From Streptomyces pyxinae (lineage in GTDB: Bacteria > Actinomycetota > Actinomycetes > Streptomycetales > Streptomycetaceae): 64,000 bases of DNA. The stretch lies in NCBI RefSeq assembly GCF_024756275.1, contig NZ_JANUGQ010000002.1:310001-374000 (forward strand). The letters are read 5' to 3'. The notes under the pieces were generated by a model that saw nothing but the letters and a program-made list of their open reading frames with translations, made no database searches and was not told the DNA's origin. Of the stretch, positions 47,241 through 56,025 are shown piece after piece (position 1 is the first letter of the stretch; every line of letters starts with the position of its first letter). A program made the translations under genes and the position numbers.

Positions 47241-47756
47241 ATGCGACTGCTGCTGACGACCGACACCCACCTTCCCCGGCGTGCCCGCCGGCTTCCCCCC
47301 GAACTACTGCGGGAGATCGGCGAGGCCGACGCGGTGTTCCATGCCGGGGACTGGACCGACACCGCGACGCTCGACCTGCTGGAGGCACGCGCCCGCCGGC
47401 TGATCGCCGTGTACGGCAACAACGACGGTCCCGAACTGCGCTCCCGGCTGCCCGAGTTCGCCCGCGCCGAGGTCGGCGGAGTGCGCTTCGGGGTCGTCCA
47501 CGAGACCGGCCCCGCGCGGGGGCGGGAGCACCGGTGCGCGGAACGGTACCCGGATCTCGACGTACTGGTTTTCGGGCACAGCCACATCCCCTGGGACACG
47601 ACGGCCCCCGGTGGCCTGCGGCTGCTCAACCCCGGCTCGCCCACCGACCGCAGGCGCCAGCCGTTCGCCACCTACATGACCGCCACGGCCGGCGGCGGCC
47701 GGCTCACGGAGGTGGAACTGCGCCGCCTCCCGCCGCCCGGCCGCGCCGCTGAGTGA
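47241..47756 (+). CDS. YfcE/MJ0936-type metallophosphoesterase
   Basis: A 171-residue calcineurin-like phosphoesterase: TTDTHLPRRA (the D-x-H), FHAGDWTD, VYGNNDG (GNND), GVVHETG and VLVFGHSHIPW (GHSH). This is the YfcE/MJ0936 phosphodiesterase group; the substrate is unknown. The start has only a weak GGAA site. The stop codon abuts the stop of the next, leftward gene with no intervening base. Confidence 0.88.
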   Translation: MRLLLTTDTHLPRRARRLPPELLREIGEADAVFHAGDWTDTATLDLLEARARRLIAVYGNNDGPELRSRLPEFARAEVGGVRFGVVHETGPARGREHRCAERYPDLDVLVFGHSHIPWDTTAPGGLRLLNPGSPTDRRRQPFATYMTATAGGGRLTEVELRRLPPPGRAAE

Positions 47757-47978
47757 TCAGGCGGGCGATTCGGCCCAGACGCCCGGTCCGCCGCCCCGCC
47801 AGTCGATGAGCCGGGTGGTGGCCACCTCGTCCGGGCTGAGTTCCAGTCCCACACCGCTCAGCAGGTCCACGACGTCGGCGACGCTGTGCGCCGTACCGAG
47901 AGAGTCCTCTCCGGCCTGCACACTGCGGCCACCGATCTCGGACGGCGGATGGACGATCACGGGGGTGTCGGAGGTCAT
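47757..47978 (-). CDS. Small hypothetical protein
   Basis: A 73-residue product: MTSDTPVIVHPPSEIGGRSV, then DSLGTAHSVADVVDLLSGVG and DEVATTRLIDWRGGGPGVW. It has no signal peptide or known motif, though the composition and the conserved-looking Trp-rich end resemble small conserved Streptomyces proteins. No good ribosome-binding site precedes the ATG. Confidence 0.6.
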   Translation of the reverse strand: MTSDTPVIVHPPSEIGGRSVQAGEDSLGTAHSVADVVDLLSGVGLELSPDEVATTRLIDWRGGGPGVWAESPA

Positions 47979-48092
47979 GACCCCACCGTGCGCCCGCGCG
48001 GGTTCCGGGGCATCCCGGGGCCGCGCTTCGGGTGACACCGGCCCGGCCCGGCGGCGGCCCGCCCCGGTGACACGCTCGGTCCGCCCTACGGC

Positions 48093-48144
48093 CGCGCCGG
48101 TGTCGCCCGGCCCCCGGTCGGTGGGGCCGGGCGACACCGGCGCG
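48093..48144 (-). terminator. Perfect 22-bp hairpin after the histone-like gene
   Basis: Arms at 48093-48114 and 48123-48144 pair without mismatch around an eight-base loop, starting 18 bases beyond the stop codon of the histone-H1-like gene. It is among the longest perfect stems in the window. Confidence 0.75.
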
Positions 48145-48162
48145 TGCCCCGGGCGCGTCCGC

Positions 48163-49059
48163 TCAGACGGTGTCGGCCGCCTCGTAGAGCCCCCGTCCGG
48201 CACGGCCCGCCCGGGAAGAGGCCACCAGCCGGTCCAGCGTGCTGCGCACGGCGTTGATGGAACCGGCGGAGGAGTCGCGCCCCACCGCTTCGGCGACATC
48301 ACGGGCGCGGACCGGGCCGCCGGCGGAGGAGAGGACCTGCAGCACCTGCTCGGTCAGGCCGTTGGTCTCGCCGCCGTTGTCGGTCTGCGCCACCGGGGCG
48401 GTGGCCGGCTTCTCGGCCGCCGCCTTCGCCGCCGGTGTCCCGCCCGCGCGCTGCGGGGCCTTCTCCTGGGACTTGGCCCGCTTGGCCGGGGACGTCGGGG
48501 CCGCCTTCTTCGGCTCCGCGGCCTTCTTCGGCTCCGCCGCCTTGGCCGCGGTGCTCTTCGGCGCCGCGTTCTTGGTGGTGGTCGTGGCCTTGGTGGCGGT
48601 GCTCCTGGCGGTGGTGTTCTTCGCCGCCGTCTTCTTCCCCGCCGTGCTCCGGGAACGGGCGTCCCCGCCCGTGGAGTTCTTGCCCGCGGTGGCCTTCCCG
48701 GTGCCGCCGCCGGCCTTGGCGGTGGCGCGGGAGACCCGGCGCGGCGTGGTCACCGGCGGCTCGTCCTGCGCCGCCTCGGCGGGCAACGCCTTCGGGCCGG
48801 TGGCGAGTTCCGCCTCGGTGTCGGCCGGTGCCGGTGCCCCGGCGGCCGCCCCGCCGCCGACCGGAGTCCGCACCGGGTCGGAGGCCGACAGTGCCTGCAG
48901 CGCGCTGAGGGCGCCCCGGACGGACTCCAGGCGGTCGGTGACGGTCGCCAACTCCTTCTCCAGGGTCTGCTGGTGCTCCTCCAGCTGGGGAAGCTCCTCC
49001 TGGAGGAGGTGGGTTGTGGCGGTGATGCTGCCGGGTGCGTTGTTGTCGGTGGATGTCAT
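48163..49059 (-). CDS. Histone-H1-like Lys/Ala-rich protein with coiled coil and winged-helix end
   Basis: A 298-residue protein in three parts. Residues 15-60 are a likely coiled coil (LLQEELPQLEEHQQTLEKEL). Residues 100-225 are a Lys/Ala/Thr/Pro-rich tail of the histone-H1 or HupS type (ATKATTTTKNAAPKSTAAKA). Residues 235-298 look like a winged helix-turn-helix (LTEQVLQVLSSAGGPVRARD, INAVRSTLDRLVASSRAGR). The combination fits an actinobacterial DNA-binding, nucleoid-associated regulator. AAAGG lies before the ATG. The AT-richer upstream region (49135-49260) should hold its promoter, and the palindrome-like gtatgaatac lies at about 49160. Confidence 0.75.
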   Translation of the reverse strand: MTSTDNNAPGSITATTHLLQEELPQLEEHQQTLEKELATVTDRLESVRGALSALQALSASDPVRTPVGGGAAAGAPAPADTEAELATGPKALPAEAAQDEPPVTTPRRVSRATAKAGGGTGKATAGKNSTGGDARSRSTAGKKTAAKNTTARSTATKATTTTKNAAPKSTAAKAAEPKKAAEPKKAAPTSPAKRAKSQEKAPQRAGGTPAAKAAAEKPATAPVAQTDNGGETNGLTEQVLQVLSSAGGPVRARDVAEAVGRDSSAGSINAVRSTLDRLVASSRAGRAGRGLYEAADTV

Positions 49060-49306
49060 GCCGGACCTTTCTTCGCTGTTTCGGTGAGGCGCTTTCGGAC
49101 CGCCGAACGGCCGTGCCGCGCACGGTCCGCGTGTCCGCCGCTCACCGGCCGGAGTGGGTGTATGAATACCACTGTCCCGTCGTGGTGTCGGCACACCCCA
49201 CCAGATCCCATCACAGCTGATACCGCATCGAGAAAAAGCCCAACGGACATACCACGCCACACCCTTGCGAACCGGGCGGCATCACGGGGAACCCGGGGGC
49301 GGACAC

Positions 49307-49353
49307 ACGACGAGGCGGGTGGTCGCCGCAGGGCGTACCACCCGCCTCGTCGT
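49307..49353 (-). terminator. Perfect 17-bp hairpin after the unknown 259-residue gene
   Basis: ACGACGAGGCGGGTGGT at 49307-49323 pairs exactly with 49337-49353 around a 13-base loop, 36 bases beyond the stop codon. Confidence 0.75.
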
Positions 49354-49388
49354 CCCGTCCGGCCCGCCTCCCGGGCGAACGGTACGGG

Positions 49389-50168
49389 TCACCTCAGGGG
49401 GACCGGTATCCGTGACACCGCCCGCCCGGTCTCACCGCACGCGGCGGTGACCCCGGGCGGCACATTGGCGCGCAATACGGCGTAGGTGTCGGCCAGCGCC
49501 GCGGTGCGCACCGGCCGGTCCCCGAGCGCGTGCGTCAGATCGCCGGGGCACTGCACCTCCCAGCGCGGAAAGCGCCGGCGGGTACCGGCCATCCGCGCCT
49601 CGGGTGCGAAGTAGACCATGGTGGTGTTCTCGTGCGGGTTGTGCGCGCATCCCTCGTAGACCAGCCGCCCCACCGTTTCCAGCCGGTCGGTGAGCAGCCG
49701 CAGCGTCTCCTCGCGGGCCCGGGCCATGAACAGCCCCACATGGTTCTCCAGATTGTGGGCGCGTTCCGCCTTCCCGATGTCCTCGCGGTAGTGCGGGTCG
49801 TCCTTGGGGAAGAGGAACACCTCCACCTCGGGCCCGGCCACCGGCCGGAGCCGGGTCACCAGCACCCGGGCGTCTTCCGGGAGCCGGTGGCGTTCCGTCA
49901 GCCGCTGTTTCACCAGGACGCTGGGAATGGGGTCCGTGGCATTCCAGCCGCAGGCGCGGAAGAGTTCGGCTGCCGCCTCTTCGGAGGGCGGGAAAAGCAG
50001 TGTGGCGCAGTGCGACACGACGCACTCCGCCTTGATCCGCCGTTTCAGCTCCCGCGGAATCCAGGGCGGAAGCAGGGTTTCCAGGGAAGTCTCGGACGCG
50101 TGATGGGCGTAGTTCACGGCATGCCGCAGGCGCTGCAGGTCGCACGCGTCAAAATCCACGTGTTTCAT
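49389..50168 (-). CDS. Protein of unknown function
   Basis: A 259-residue soluble protein with no signal peptide, membrane segment or motif I recognise. Notable stretches are HAVNYAHHASETSLETLLPP, KRRIKAECVVSHCATLLFPP, VEVFLFPKDDPHYREDIGKA and the His/Cys-containing EGCAHNPHENTTMVYFAPEA. AGGAAGG lies before the ATG. It is transcribed leftward with its own strong terminator, and it diverges from a PhzS-like monooxygenase across 193 bases, which allows shared regulation. Its intact coding quality and hairpin suggest a real, conserved gene. Confidence 0.72.
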   Translation of the reverse strand: MKHVDFDACDLQRLRHAVNYAHHASETSLETLLPPWIPRELKRRIKAECVVSHCATLLFPPSEEAAAELFRACGWNATDPIPSVLVKQRLTERHRLPEDARVLVTRLRPVAGPEVEVFLFPKDDPHYREDIGKAERAHNLENHVGLFMARAREETLRLLTDRLETVGRLVYEGCAHNPHENTTMVYFAPEARMAGTRRRFPRWEVQCPGDLTHALGDRPVRTAALADTYAVLRANVPPGVTAACGETGRAVSRIPVPLR

Positions 50169-50361
50169 GACTGGGCCTTCCTGTCGCCGTCACCCAATTA
50201 AGCGCACGCCCCCCGTCCGGCGGCATCCGCCTGTGCGCCGTCCGGGTGAACTCGGCCAGGTTGACTTGGGGTTACTACAGGCAGTCACAAGACCGGTTGT
50301 GGGGTTTGCCCGCGTGGCCCATTTTTGATCGACGGGGACTTTTTCCAAGGAGGGTGAGAAC

Positions 50362-51684
50362 GTGGCCCGTGGAAAGGACCGGAACTCCCTCCGGATTGTT
50401 GTCGCGGGCGCCGGAATCGGTGGTCTGGCCGCCGCGCTCAGCCTCTACGCCGCCGGGTTGCGCGACATCCGGATCGTCGAGGCCTGCCCCCGGTTGCGCC
50501 CGGTCGGGGCGGGCCTCAACCTTCAGCCCGCGGCCGTGCGCGAACTCACCGAACTCGGTGTGGCGGAACGGCTCGCCGGCCGGGCGGTCGCCACCGGACG
50601 GCTGGAGTACCACCACCGCTACGGCGGGGTGATCTGGTCGGAGCCCCGTGGCCTGGCGGCCGGCTACCGCTGGCCGCAGTACTCGGTGCACCGCGGCCGG
50701 CTCCAGACCGTGCTGCTGGACGAGGTGCGCCGGCGACTGGGGGCGGAGGCGCTGACCACCGGCTGGCGGACGATCGGGTACCAGCAGCGGGACGGCGCCG
50801 GCGACCGGACCGTCCTGGTGTACGGGGAAGGCGGGGCCGCACCGCTCGAGTGCGACCTCCTGGTGGGTGCCGACGGCGTCAACTCGGCCGTACGCGGACG
50901 GATGTACCCGGGGGAGGGGCCACCGCTCGCCAACGGCATCCGCATGTGGCGCGGGATCGGGCACGGCCCGCCCTTCCTGGACGGCCGCACCATGCTGATC
51001 CTCGGCTGCAACTCCCGGGTGAAGGCGGTGGTCTATCCGCTCACCCCCGCCGACCGCACCGGGCGCTGCCTGCTCAACTGGGTGGTCGAGGCCCGCGACG
51101 GCGCCGCCGCGGGCCCGCCCGCCCACTGGGACGCGGCCGTCCCGGCGGCCGGCGCGCTGCGCCATCTGACCGGCTGGCGCAATCCCCATCTCGACCTGCA
51201 CGCGCTGATCTCCTCGACCGCCCGGGTGCTCCGCTACCCGATGATCGACCGCGACCCCGTGCCCACCTGGGTGGACGGCCGGGTGGTGCTGCTGGGCGAC
51301 GCGGCCCACCCGATGTATCCCACCGGCTCCAACGGCGCCTCCCAGGCGATCGTCGACGCCCGGTTCCTCGCCCACCACCTCGCCCGCCGCCCCGTCGACC
51401 AGGCTCTCGCGCACTACGACCGCGTGCGCCGTCCCGAGACGAGCCGGCTGCTGGCCGCCCACCGCCGCATGGACCCGGACGCGCTGCTCCACGAGGTGGA
51501 GAACCTCGCCCCGTACGGCTTCACCGACATCGGCGAGGTGCTGGCCCCCGACAAGCTGGCCGGCATCAGCACCTGCACCCGCCGGGTCACCGGTGTGGAC
51601 GCCGCCGGCCTCAACGCACGCCCCTCCTGGGACGTCCCGGAACGAACGGCACCCGTATGCGCCTGGCCCACGCCCTCGGTCTGA
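50362..51684 (+). CDS. FAD-dependent monooxygenase (PhzS-like)
   Basis: A 440-residue flavoprotein hydroxylase. The FAD-binding GAGIGGLAAALSLYAAG is near residue 16, RPVGAGLNLQPAAVRELTELG follows as in PhzS, LLVGADGVNSAVR is the DG motif, and GRVVLLGDAAHPMYPTGSNGASQAIVDA is the second FAD motif. The PhzS-type family hydroxylates aromatic rings such as phenazines. AAGGAGG lies ten bases before the GTG. It overlaps the next gene by 28 bases and is divergent from the unknown 259-residue gene. No other biosynthetic gene is nearby, so the substrate is unknown. Confidence 0.88.
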   Translation: MARGKDRNSLRIVVAGAGIGGLAAALSLYAAGLRDIRIVEACPRLRPVGAGLNLQPAAVRELTELGVAERLAGRAVATGRLEYHHRYGGVIWSEPRGLAAGYRWPQYSVHRGRLQTVLLDEVRRRLGAEALTTGWRTIGYQQRDGAGDRTVLVYGEGGAAPLECDLLVGADGVNSAVRGRMYPGEGPPLANGIRMWRGIGHGPPFLDGRTMLILGCNSRVKAVVYPLTPADRTGRCLLNWVVEARDGAAAGPPAHWDAAVPAAGALRHLTGWRNPHLDLHALISSTARVLRYPMIDRDPVPTWVDGRVVLLGDAAHPMYPTGSNGASQAIVDARFLAHHLARRPVDQALAHYDRVRRPETSRLLAAHRRMDPDALLHEVENLAPYGFTDIGEVLAPDKLAGISTCTRRVTGVDAAGLNARPSWDVPERTAPVCAWPTPSV

Positions 51685-52691
51685 CCACCACCGCCCTGCT
51701 CGCCGCCCTGCTGCCGGCGGCCGCCACCACCGCCTCCGACCGGCCCGGCCAGGCGGCGGTCTGCCGGCCGGCCGGCGCCGGTGACCGCGCGTACGGCGAC
51801 ACCACCTGCGTCCGGTACGGCACCGCCGCCCCGCTCGGCCGGGGCCGGGTCCGCGTCTACACCGAACACACCGGCACCACCCCCCGGACGCTCGGCATCG
51901 CCCTCACCGCCCGGGCCCTGACCGGGCTGCCCACCGTCCCCACGGACGGCGCCCACTGTCACGACGCCGATCGCGACGGCCGCACCGACGCCTTCCACGA
52001 GTGCGTCGGCGGACACGGCCGCGAACTGGCGCTGCCACGGGCCGGAGGCGCCGGCGCCGTCGCCCCCTTCCAGTGGGCGCTGGTCAACTGGAACCCGCAC
52101 GGCCACAGCCCGCACGGACGGTACGACGTCCCGCACTTCGACGCGCACTTCTACCTGGTGCCCAGGTCCGTGCGCGAGGGCATCCGGCTCGGCTCCTGCG
52201 CCCTGCTGGTCGACTGCCGCCAACTCCCCGTCGCGTCACGGCCGGTGCCCGCCGCCCAGCTTCCGGCCGGCTACCCGGCGAGCACCCCCGAGACGGCGGA
52301 GGGCGCCATGGGCGAGCACCTGGACAGCCGGCCGCCGACGAGCGGGCCGCTGACCGGTCACACCCTGATCTACGGCGCCTACGACGGCGAGATCATCTTT
52401 GTGGAGCCCATGCTCACCAAGGACTCACTGGAGCGGCTGCGGACCGCGTCCCGCCACGAGGAGTGCGCCCCGGTGCCACAGCCGCGCGCCTGGCGCCTGG
52501 CCGGCTGGTACCCGACCCGCTACTGTCTCGCGTACCGGCCGCACCACGGCGACTTCACGGTCGGCCTCACCGGCTTCGTCCACCGCACTCCTGCCACCTC
52601 GCCCGCCACCCGCGCCGGAGCGGCGGCCGGCGCCCGCACCGCGCGGCCCGGCGCCGGCCTCACCCGGCCCGCCGGGGTGTCCGGCCGGTGA
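51657..52691 (+). CDS. Secreted TTHB210-like protein
   Basis: A 344-residue protein with a signal peptide (MRLAHALGLTTTALLAALLP, cleavage after AATTASD). The family-typical block is FQWALVNWNPHGHSPHGRYD followed by VPHFDAHFYLVP, the histidine-rich signature I associate with the TTHB210-like family (DUF5602). Later PMLTKDSLER and YPTRYCLAYRPHHGDFTVGL complete it. Cysteines at about 36, 51, 99 and 116 could form disulphides. The start overlaps the monooxygenase gene by 28 bases, so the pair is co-translated. The function of TTHB210 proteins is unknown. The C-terminal 35 residues are Ala/Thr/Arg-rich. Confidence 0.65.
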   Translation: MRLAHALGLTTTALLAALLPAAATTASDRPGQAAVCRPAGAGDRAYGDTTCVRYGTAAPLGRGRVRVYTEHTGTTPRTLGIALTARALTGLPTVPTDGAHCHDADRDGRTDAFHECVGGHGRELALPRAGGAGAVAPFQWALVNWNPHGHSPHGRYDVPHFDAHFYLVPRSVREGIRLGSCALLVDCRQLPVASRPVPAAQLPAGYPASTPETAEGAMGEHLDSRPPTSGPLTGHTLIYGAYDGEIIFVEPMLTKDSLERLRTASRHEECAPVPQPRAWRLAGWYPTRYCLAYRPHHGDFTVGLTGFVHRTPATSPATRAGAAAGARTARPGAGLTRPAGVSGR

Positions 52692-52868
52692 CGCGGAGAC
52701 CCGGGCGGCCCACCGGCCGGCACCGGGCGGAACGACCACCGGCTGAAGACGCCCCGGACGTACCCGGCCCGGGCGGAAGGGCCACCGGCCCCCCGGTGTC
52801 CACGGCCCTCCGACACCGGGACGACCGACGCGCCCGTCACCGGCCGGGGCGGGCGCCGGCCCACGGTG

Positions 52869-53654
52869 TCACCGGGCGAGCGACGCCGCGTCCCCCATCA
52901 CGATCACCGGTTCTTTGCCGGGGTCGAGCCGGCGCAGCAGCTTCTCCATCTCCTCCACCGCGAGCGAGACGCACGCCCGGGTCGGGCCGCCGTGGTCCAC
53001 ATGCACCCAGATGCCGCCGCCCGCCGCCTCACCCAGCGGCCGCGACTTGTTGAGCGGCGAGGTGCCCGGCACCCGGTTGTAGTCGATGGCGATCACATAG
53101 TCGAAGGACCCCTCCAGCGACTCCCCGAGAAAGCCGGTGCCCGAGTCCGCGAACTCCGGGTCCTCGTCGTAGGGAAGAGCCGTCCCCGGGTCGGGCAGCC
53201 GGCCCCCCGCGTCCCGCAGCCGGAACACCCCCACCGGGCTGCGCAGGTCGTCGGCGCGGTGGTCGGGCGTCCAGCCGCGCAGCGCGTTGTGCGCCGGCCA
53301 CGGCCCCGCCACCGCCCGCCAGGCTCGGCCGGCGCCGCGCTCGTACAGCACCGCGGAGGAGTCCGGGGAGTTCACCCCCTCACCGGTCACCACCAGGGCC
53401 TGCGAGGTGCCCAGGGGCACCCGCTTCAGGGTGGCGGGCCCCAGGGCTCCCAGCGGGGCGGGCCGGGGCGCCCCCGCCGCCGGGGCGCTCGCGGCGCCGG
53501 GCCCGCTGTGACCGCTCGCCGCCGGCCGGGTGGGAGCCGGTTTCCGCGCCCCGGCCGGCTCGGGCGCCGGGCGCTCGCCTCCGCACCCGGTCAGCAACAC
53601 CCCCGTACAGCACACGGCGACGGCCGCCCGGGCAACACCACGTCTGGCTGACAC
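52869..53654 (-). CDS. L,D-transpeptidase (YkuD)-like lipoprotein
   Basis: A 261-residue lipoprotein: signal peptide with lipobox LLTGC at residue 24, a Pro/Ala linker, and a YkuD-like domain. The catalytic region is GGGIWVHVDHGGPTRACVSL, with the conserved His and Cys, preceded by SPVGVFRL and FDYVIAIDYN. Family members cross-link peptidoglycan or modify the wall, and this one resembles the ErfK/YbiS-YkuD-type murein enzymes found in Streptomyces. AGGAGG lies eight bases before the GTG. It lies alone between two short gaps. Confidence 0.82.
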   Translation of the reverse strand: MSARRGVARAAVAVCCTGVLLTGCGGERPAPEPAGARKPAPTRPAASGHSGPGAASAPAAGAPRPAPLGALGPATLKRVPLGTSQALVVTGEGVNSPDSSAVLYERGAGRAWRAVAGPWPAHNALRGWTPDHRADDLRSPVGVFRLRDAGGRLPDPGTALPYDEDPEFADSGTGFLGESLEGSFDYVIAIDYNRVPGTSPLNKSRPLGEAAGGGIWVHVDHGGPTRACVSLAVEEMEKLLRRLDPGKEPVIVMGDAASLAR

Positions 53655-53815
53655 GTTCGGAGCCTCCTGGGATCTCGGCCGCCCCTGTGACGGCCGGTGT
53701 CATCGGCACCCTGTGTGTCTTCCCCACCCGCCCGGGGTCGCCGGGGAAAGCACTCGGATAGCCGGGTGGCTCCCCGGTCGCCCGCCGGCCGGGCCCGTCC
53801 TCCTCCCGGCTCCCG

Positions 53816-54754
53816 TCACACCGCCCCGGCAGCCGCCAGCTCCCCGGCGTACGGCGGCTGGGCGCCCGCCCGGGTGCAGGTGAGGGCGGCCGCCCGGGCC
53901 GCGAAGCCGAGCACGTCGTGCCACTGGTCCGGGCCGAGCGTTGCCCCGGGGACGAGCGCCCCGTGGTGGTCGATCCGGTGCAGGAGCGCCGCGTTCACCG
54001 TGTCGCCGGCCCCGATGGTGTCGGCCACCGCCACCCGCTCGCCCGGCACGTCCGTCCGGCCGCCCGCACGGGTCAGCGCGGTCAGCCCGTCGGCGCCCCG
54101 GGTGAGGACGACGGTGCCGGGGCCGGCCGCGAGCCACTCCCGGGCGGCGGCCACCGGATCGGCCGTCCCGGCCAGCCAGGCGGCGTCCTCCTCGGAGAGC
54201 TTCAGCAGCGAGACGTACGGCAGCCAGGAGCGGAAGCGCGCCCGGTAGGCGTCCGGATCCGCGATCAGGTCCGGCCGGATGTTGGGGTCCAGGGCGATGT
54301 ACCGGCCGCGCGCCGACTCGCGCCGCATCAGCTCCTCGTACGCCGACGCCCCCGGCTCCAGGACCAGCGAGCACGTACCGAAGTGCACCGCCCGCGCCGC
54401 CGCCGGCAGCTCCTGCGGCAGCCGGAAGAGCCGGTCCGCCGTGCCGTCCGTGTAGAAGCCGTACGACGCGGAGCCACCGGCACCGATCCGGGTGACGGCC
54501 AGCGTGGTCGGCTCCGGACCCCGCTGGACGAGCGAGGTGTCCACCCCGTCCGCCGCCAGTCCCCGCAGCAGCGCCTCGCCGAACTGGTCCGTGGAGAGCC
54601 GGGAGCAGAACGCGGTGCGCGACCCCAGCCGGCCGAGGGCGACGGCGGTGTTGAACGGCCCGCCGCCCCGCTTGGGCAGCAGCGCCGGGAGATCGTCGGC
54701 GGCGGGCCCGGCGGGCACGAGGTCGATGAGGGCTTCGCCGGCGACGACGATCAT
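53816..54754 (-). CDS. PfkB-family carbohydrate kinase (fructokinase-like)
   Basis: A 312-residue ribokinase-fold sugar kinase. The N-terminus MIVVAGEALIDLVPAG is typical, GGGPFNTAVALGRLG binds substrate, and the C-terminal DTIGAGDTVNAALLHRID gives the anion hole and catalytic Asp. The ATG at 54754 is preferred over a GTG at 54772. It lies downstream of the LacI gene on the same strand and near the polyol dehydrogenases, so phosphorylation of a ketose such as fructose or xylulose formed by those enzymes is the natural inference. Confidence 0.9.
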   Translation of the reverse strand: MIVVAGEALIDLVPAGPAADDLPALLPKRGGGPFNTAVALGRLGSRTAFCSRLSTDQFGEALLRGLAADGVDTSLVQRGPEPTTLAVTRIGAGGSASYGFYTDGTADRLFRLPQELPAAARAVHFGTCSLVLEPGASAYEELMRRESARGRYIALDPNIRPDLIADPDAYRARFRSWLPYVSLLKLSEEDAAWLAGTADPVAAAREWLAAGPGTVVLTRGADGLTALTRAGGRTDVPGERVAVADTIGAGDTVNAALLHRIDHHGALVPGATLGPDQWHDVLGFAARAAALTCTRAGAQPPYAGELAAAGAV

Positions 54755-54850
54755 GTGACAGGAGCCTTTCACGGAAGGACGCGCCCCGGTGCACGGGACG
54801 GCGCACGGGACGGTGCGGTGTGAGGAGTACGGGGGAGTGGGACGGGGCGC

Positions 54851-55861
54851 TCAGTCCGAACGGCCGGCGGGACAGCCGCAGGAGGAGCGGTGGACGAGGG
54901 CGCACGGCAGCCGGACGGTGCGCGGGGCCCGGTCCGGTTCGGCGAGCCGGTCGAGGAGCAGCCGTACGGCGGTCTCGCCGATCTCCCGGCTCGGCTGGGC
55001 GACCGCGGTGAGCCGGGGCTCGAAGACGTCCGCCCAGGAGAAGTCGTCGAAGCAGGCCAGCGCCATCCGGTCCGGCACCGCCACGCCCGCCGCGCGCAGC
55101 GCCTGGAGGGCGCCGATGGTCATCGCGTTGTTGGCGGTGACCAGCGCGGTGGGCCGCTCGTCGAGCGTCAGCAGCCGCCGGGTGGCCTCCTGGGCGCCCG
55201 GGGCCTGGGAGTTGCCGCTGATGACCAGCTCCGGGGCGTGCGGCAGACCGGCGCGCTCCAGCCCCTGCCGGTAGCCCGCCAGCCGCTCCGTCGTGGTGCT
55301 GAGCCCGGGCAGGCCGGCGACCAGGGCGATCCGGGTGTGGCCCCGGGCGGCGAGATGGGCGACCAGCTCCGCCGTCGGGCCCTCGTTCTCCGCGCACACC
55401 TGGTCGTGGGCGCCGCCGACCAGCCGGTCGATGAAGACGGCCGGCACGTGGAAGCGCGCCAGATGGCCGAGCATCGCGGACGGCTCGGCCGACGGCGCGA
55501 TGATCATGCCGTCCACGCGCCGCTCGTGCAGCAGCCGTACCGCCTTCAGCTCGTGCTCGGGGTCGTCGTGCGGATCCACCGTCAGCAGGCTGTAGCCGTG
55601 GGCCAGGGCCCCGGCCTCCACCCCCTGGAAGATCTCGGTGAAGTAGGGGTTGCTGCTGGCGGAGACCGCGAGTCCTATGGAGTGCGTCCGTGAGGTCACC
55701 AGGGAGCGGGCCAGTGTGTTGTGGGTGTAGCCCAGCTCCTCGATGGCGTCCCGCACCGCCTCCCGGGTGCTGGGGCGTACGAACCGGGTGTCGTTGAGGA
55801 CATGGGAGACCGTCGCCACGGACACCCCCGCGCGCCGCGCCACATCGGTCATCGTCACCAT
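54851..55861 (-). CDS. LacI-family transcriptional regulator
   Basis: A 336-residue LacI repressor (a GTG 18 codons upstream at 55915 is also in frame). The HTH is TMTDVARRAGVSVATVSHVLNDT, the hinge follows at about residue 47, and the periplasmic-binding-like domain contains SIGLAVSASSNPYFTEIFQG, RVDGMIIAP and GHTRIALVAGLPG. The C-terminal end has two Cys (SSCGCPAG). GGGGA lies four bases before the ATG. It is divergent from the dehydrogenase-transporter operon, and the palindrome between them is the probable operator. The inducer is likely a sugar or polyol. Confidence 0.92.
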   Translation of the reverse strand: MVTMTDVARRAGVSVATVSHVLNDTRFVRPSTREAVRDAIEELGYTHNTLARSLVTSRTHSIGLAVSASSNPYFTEIFQGVEAGALAHGYSLLTVDPHDDPEHELKAVRLLHERRVDGMIIAPSAEPSAMLGHLARFHVPAVFIDRLVGGAHDQVCAENEGPTAELVAHLAARGHTRIALVAGLPGLSTTTERLAGYRQGLERAGLPHAPELVISGNSQAPGAQEATRRLLTLDERPTALVTANNAMTIGALQALRAAGVAVPDRMALACFDDFSWADVFEPRLTAVAQPSREIGETAVRLLLDRLAEPDRAPRTVRLPCALVHRSSCGCPAGRSD

Positions 55862-55952
55862 CGGTCCCCGCACCTCTCCGCGCACCGGCCGGCCGGTGCC
55901 GGGCCGCTCGCTCACTCCGCCAGCGCCGAACCTACCGCACGCGAAATATCGC

Positions 55953-55976
55953 GTAAACGCTTGCGCAACCGTTTAC
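55953..55976. promoter_or_regulatory. Near-perfect 24-bp palindrome: probable LacI-family operator
   Basis: GTAAACG at 55953-55959 is mirrored by CGTTTAC at 55970-55976 with TTGCGCAA at the centre; only one base pair breaks the symmetry. This is the AACGxTTxxGCxxCGTT style of LacI-family operators. It lies in the divergent promoter between the LacI gene and the dehydrogenase gene, next to an AT-rich CGCGA-AATA-TCGCG element at 55940-55953. Confidence 0.75.
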
Positions 55977-56025
55977 GTCTCGCTTAGCGTCCACCGCGAC
56001 CCACGAAGAAGTGAGGAGCGAGCAC

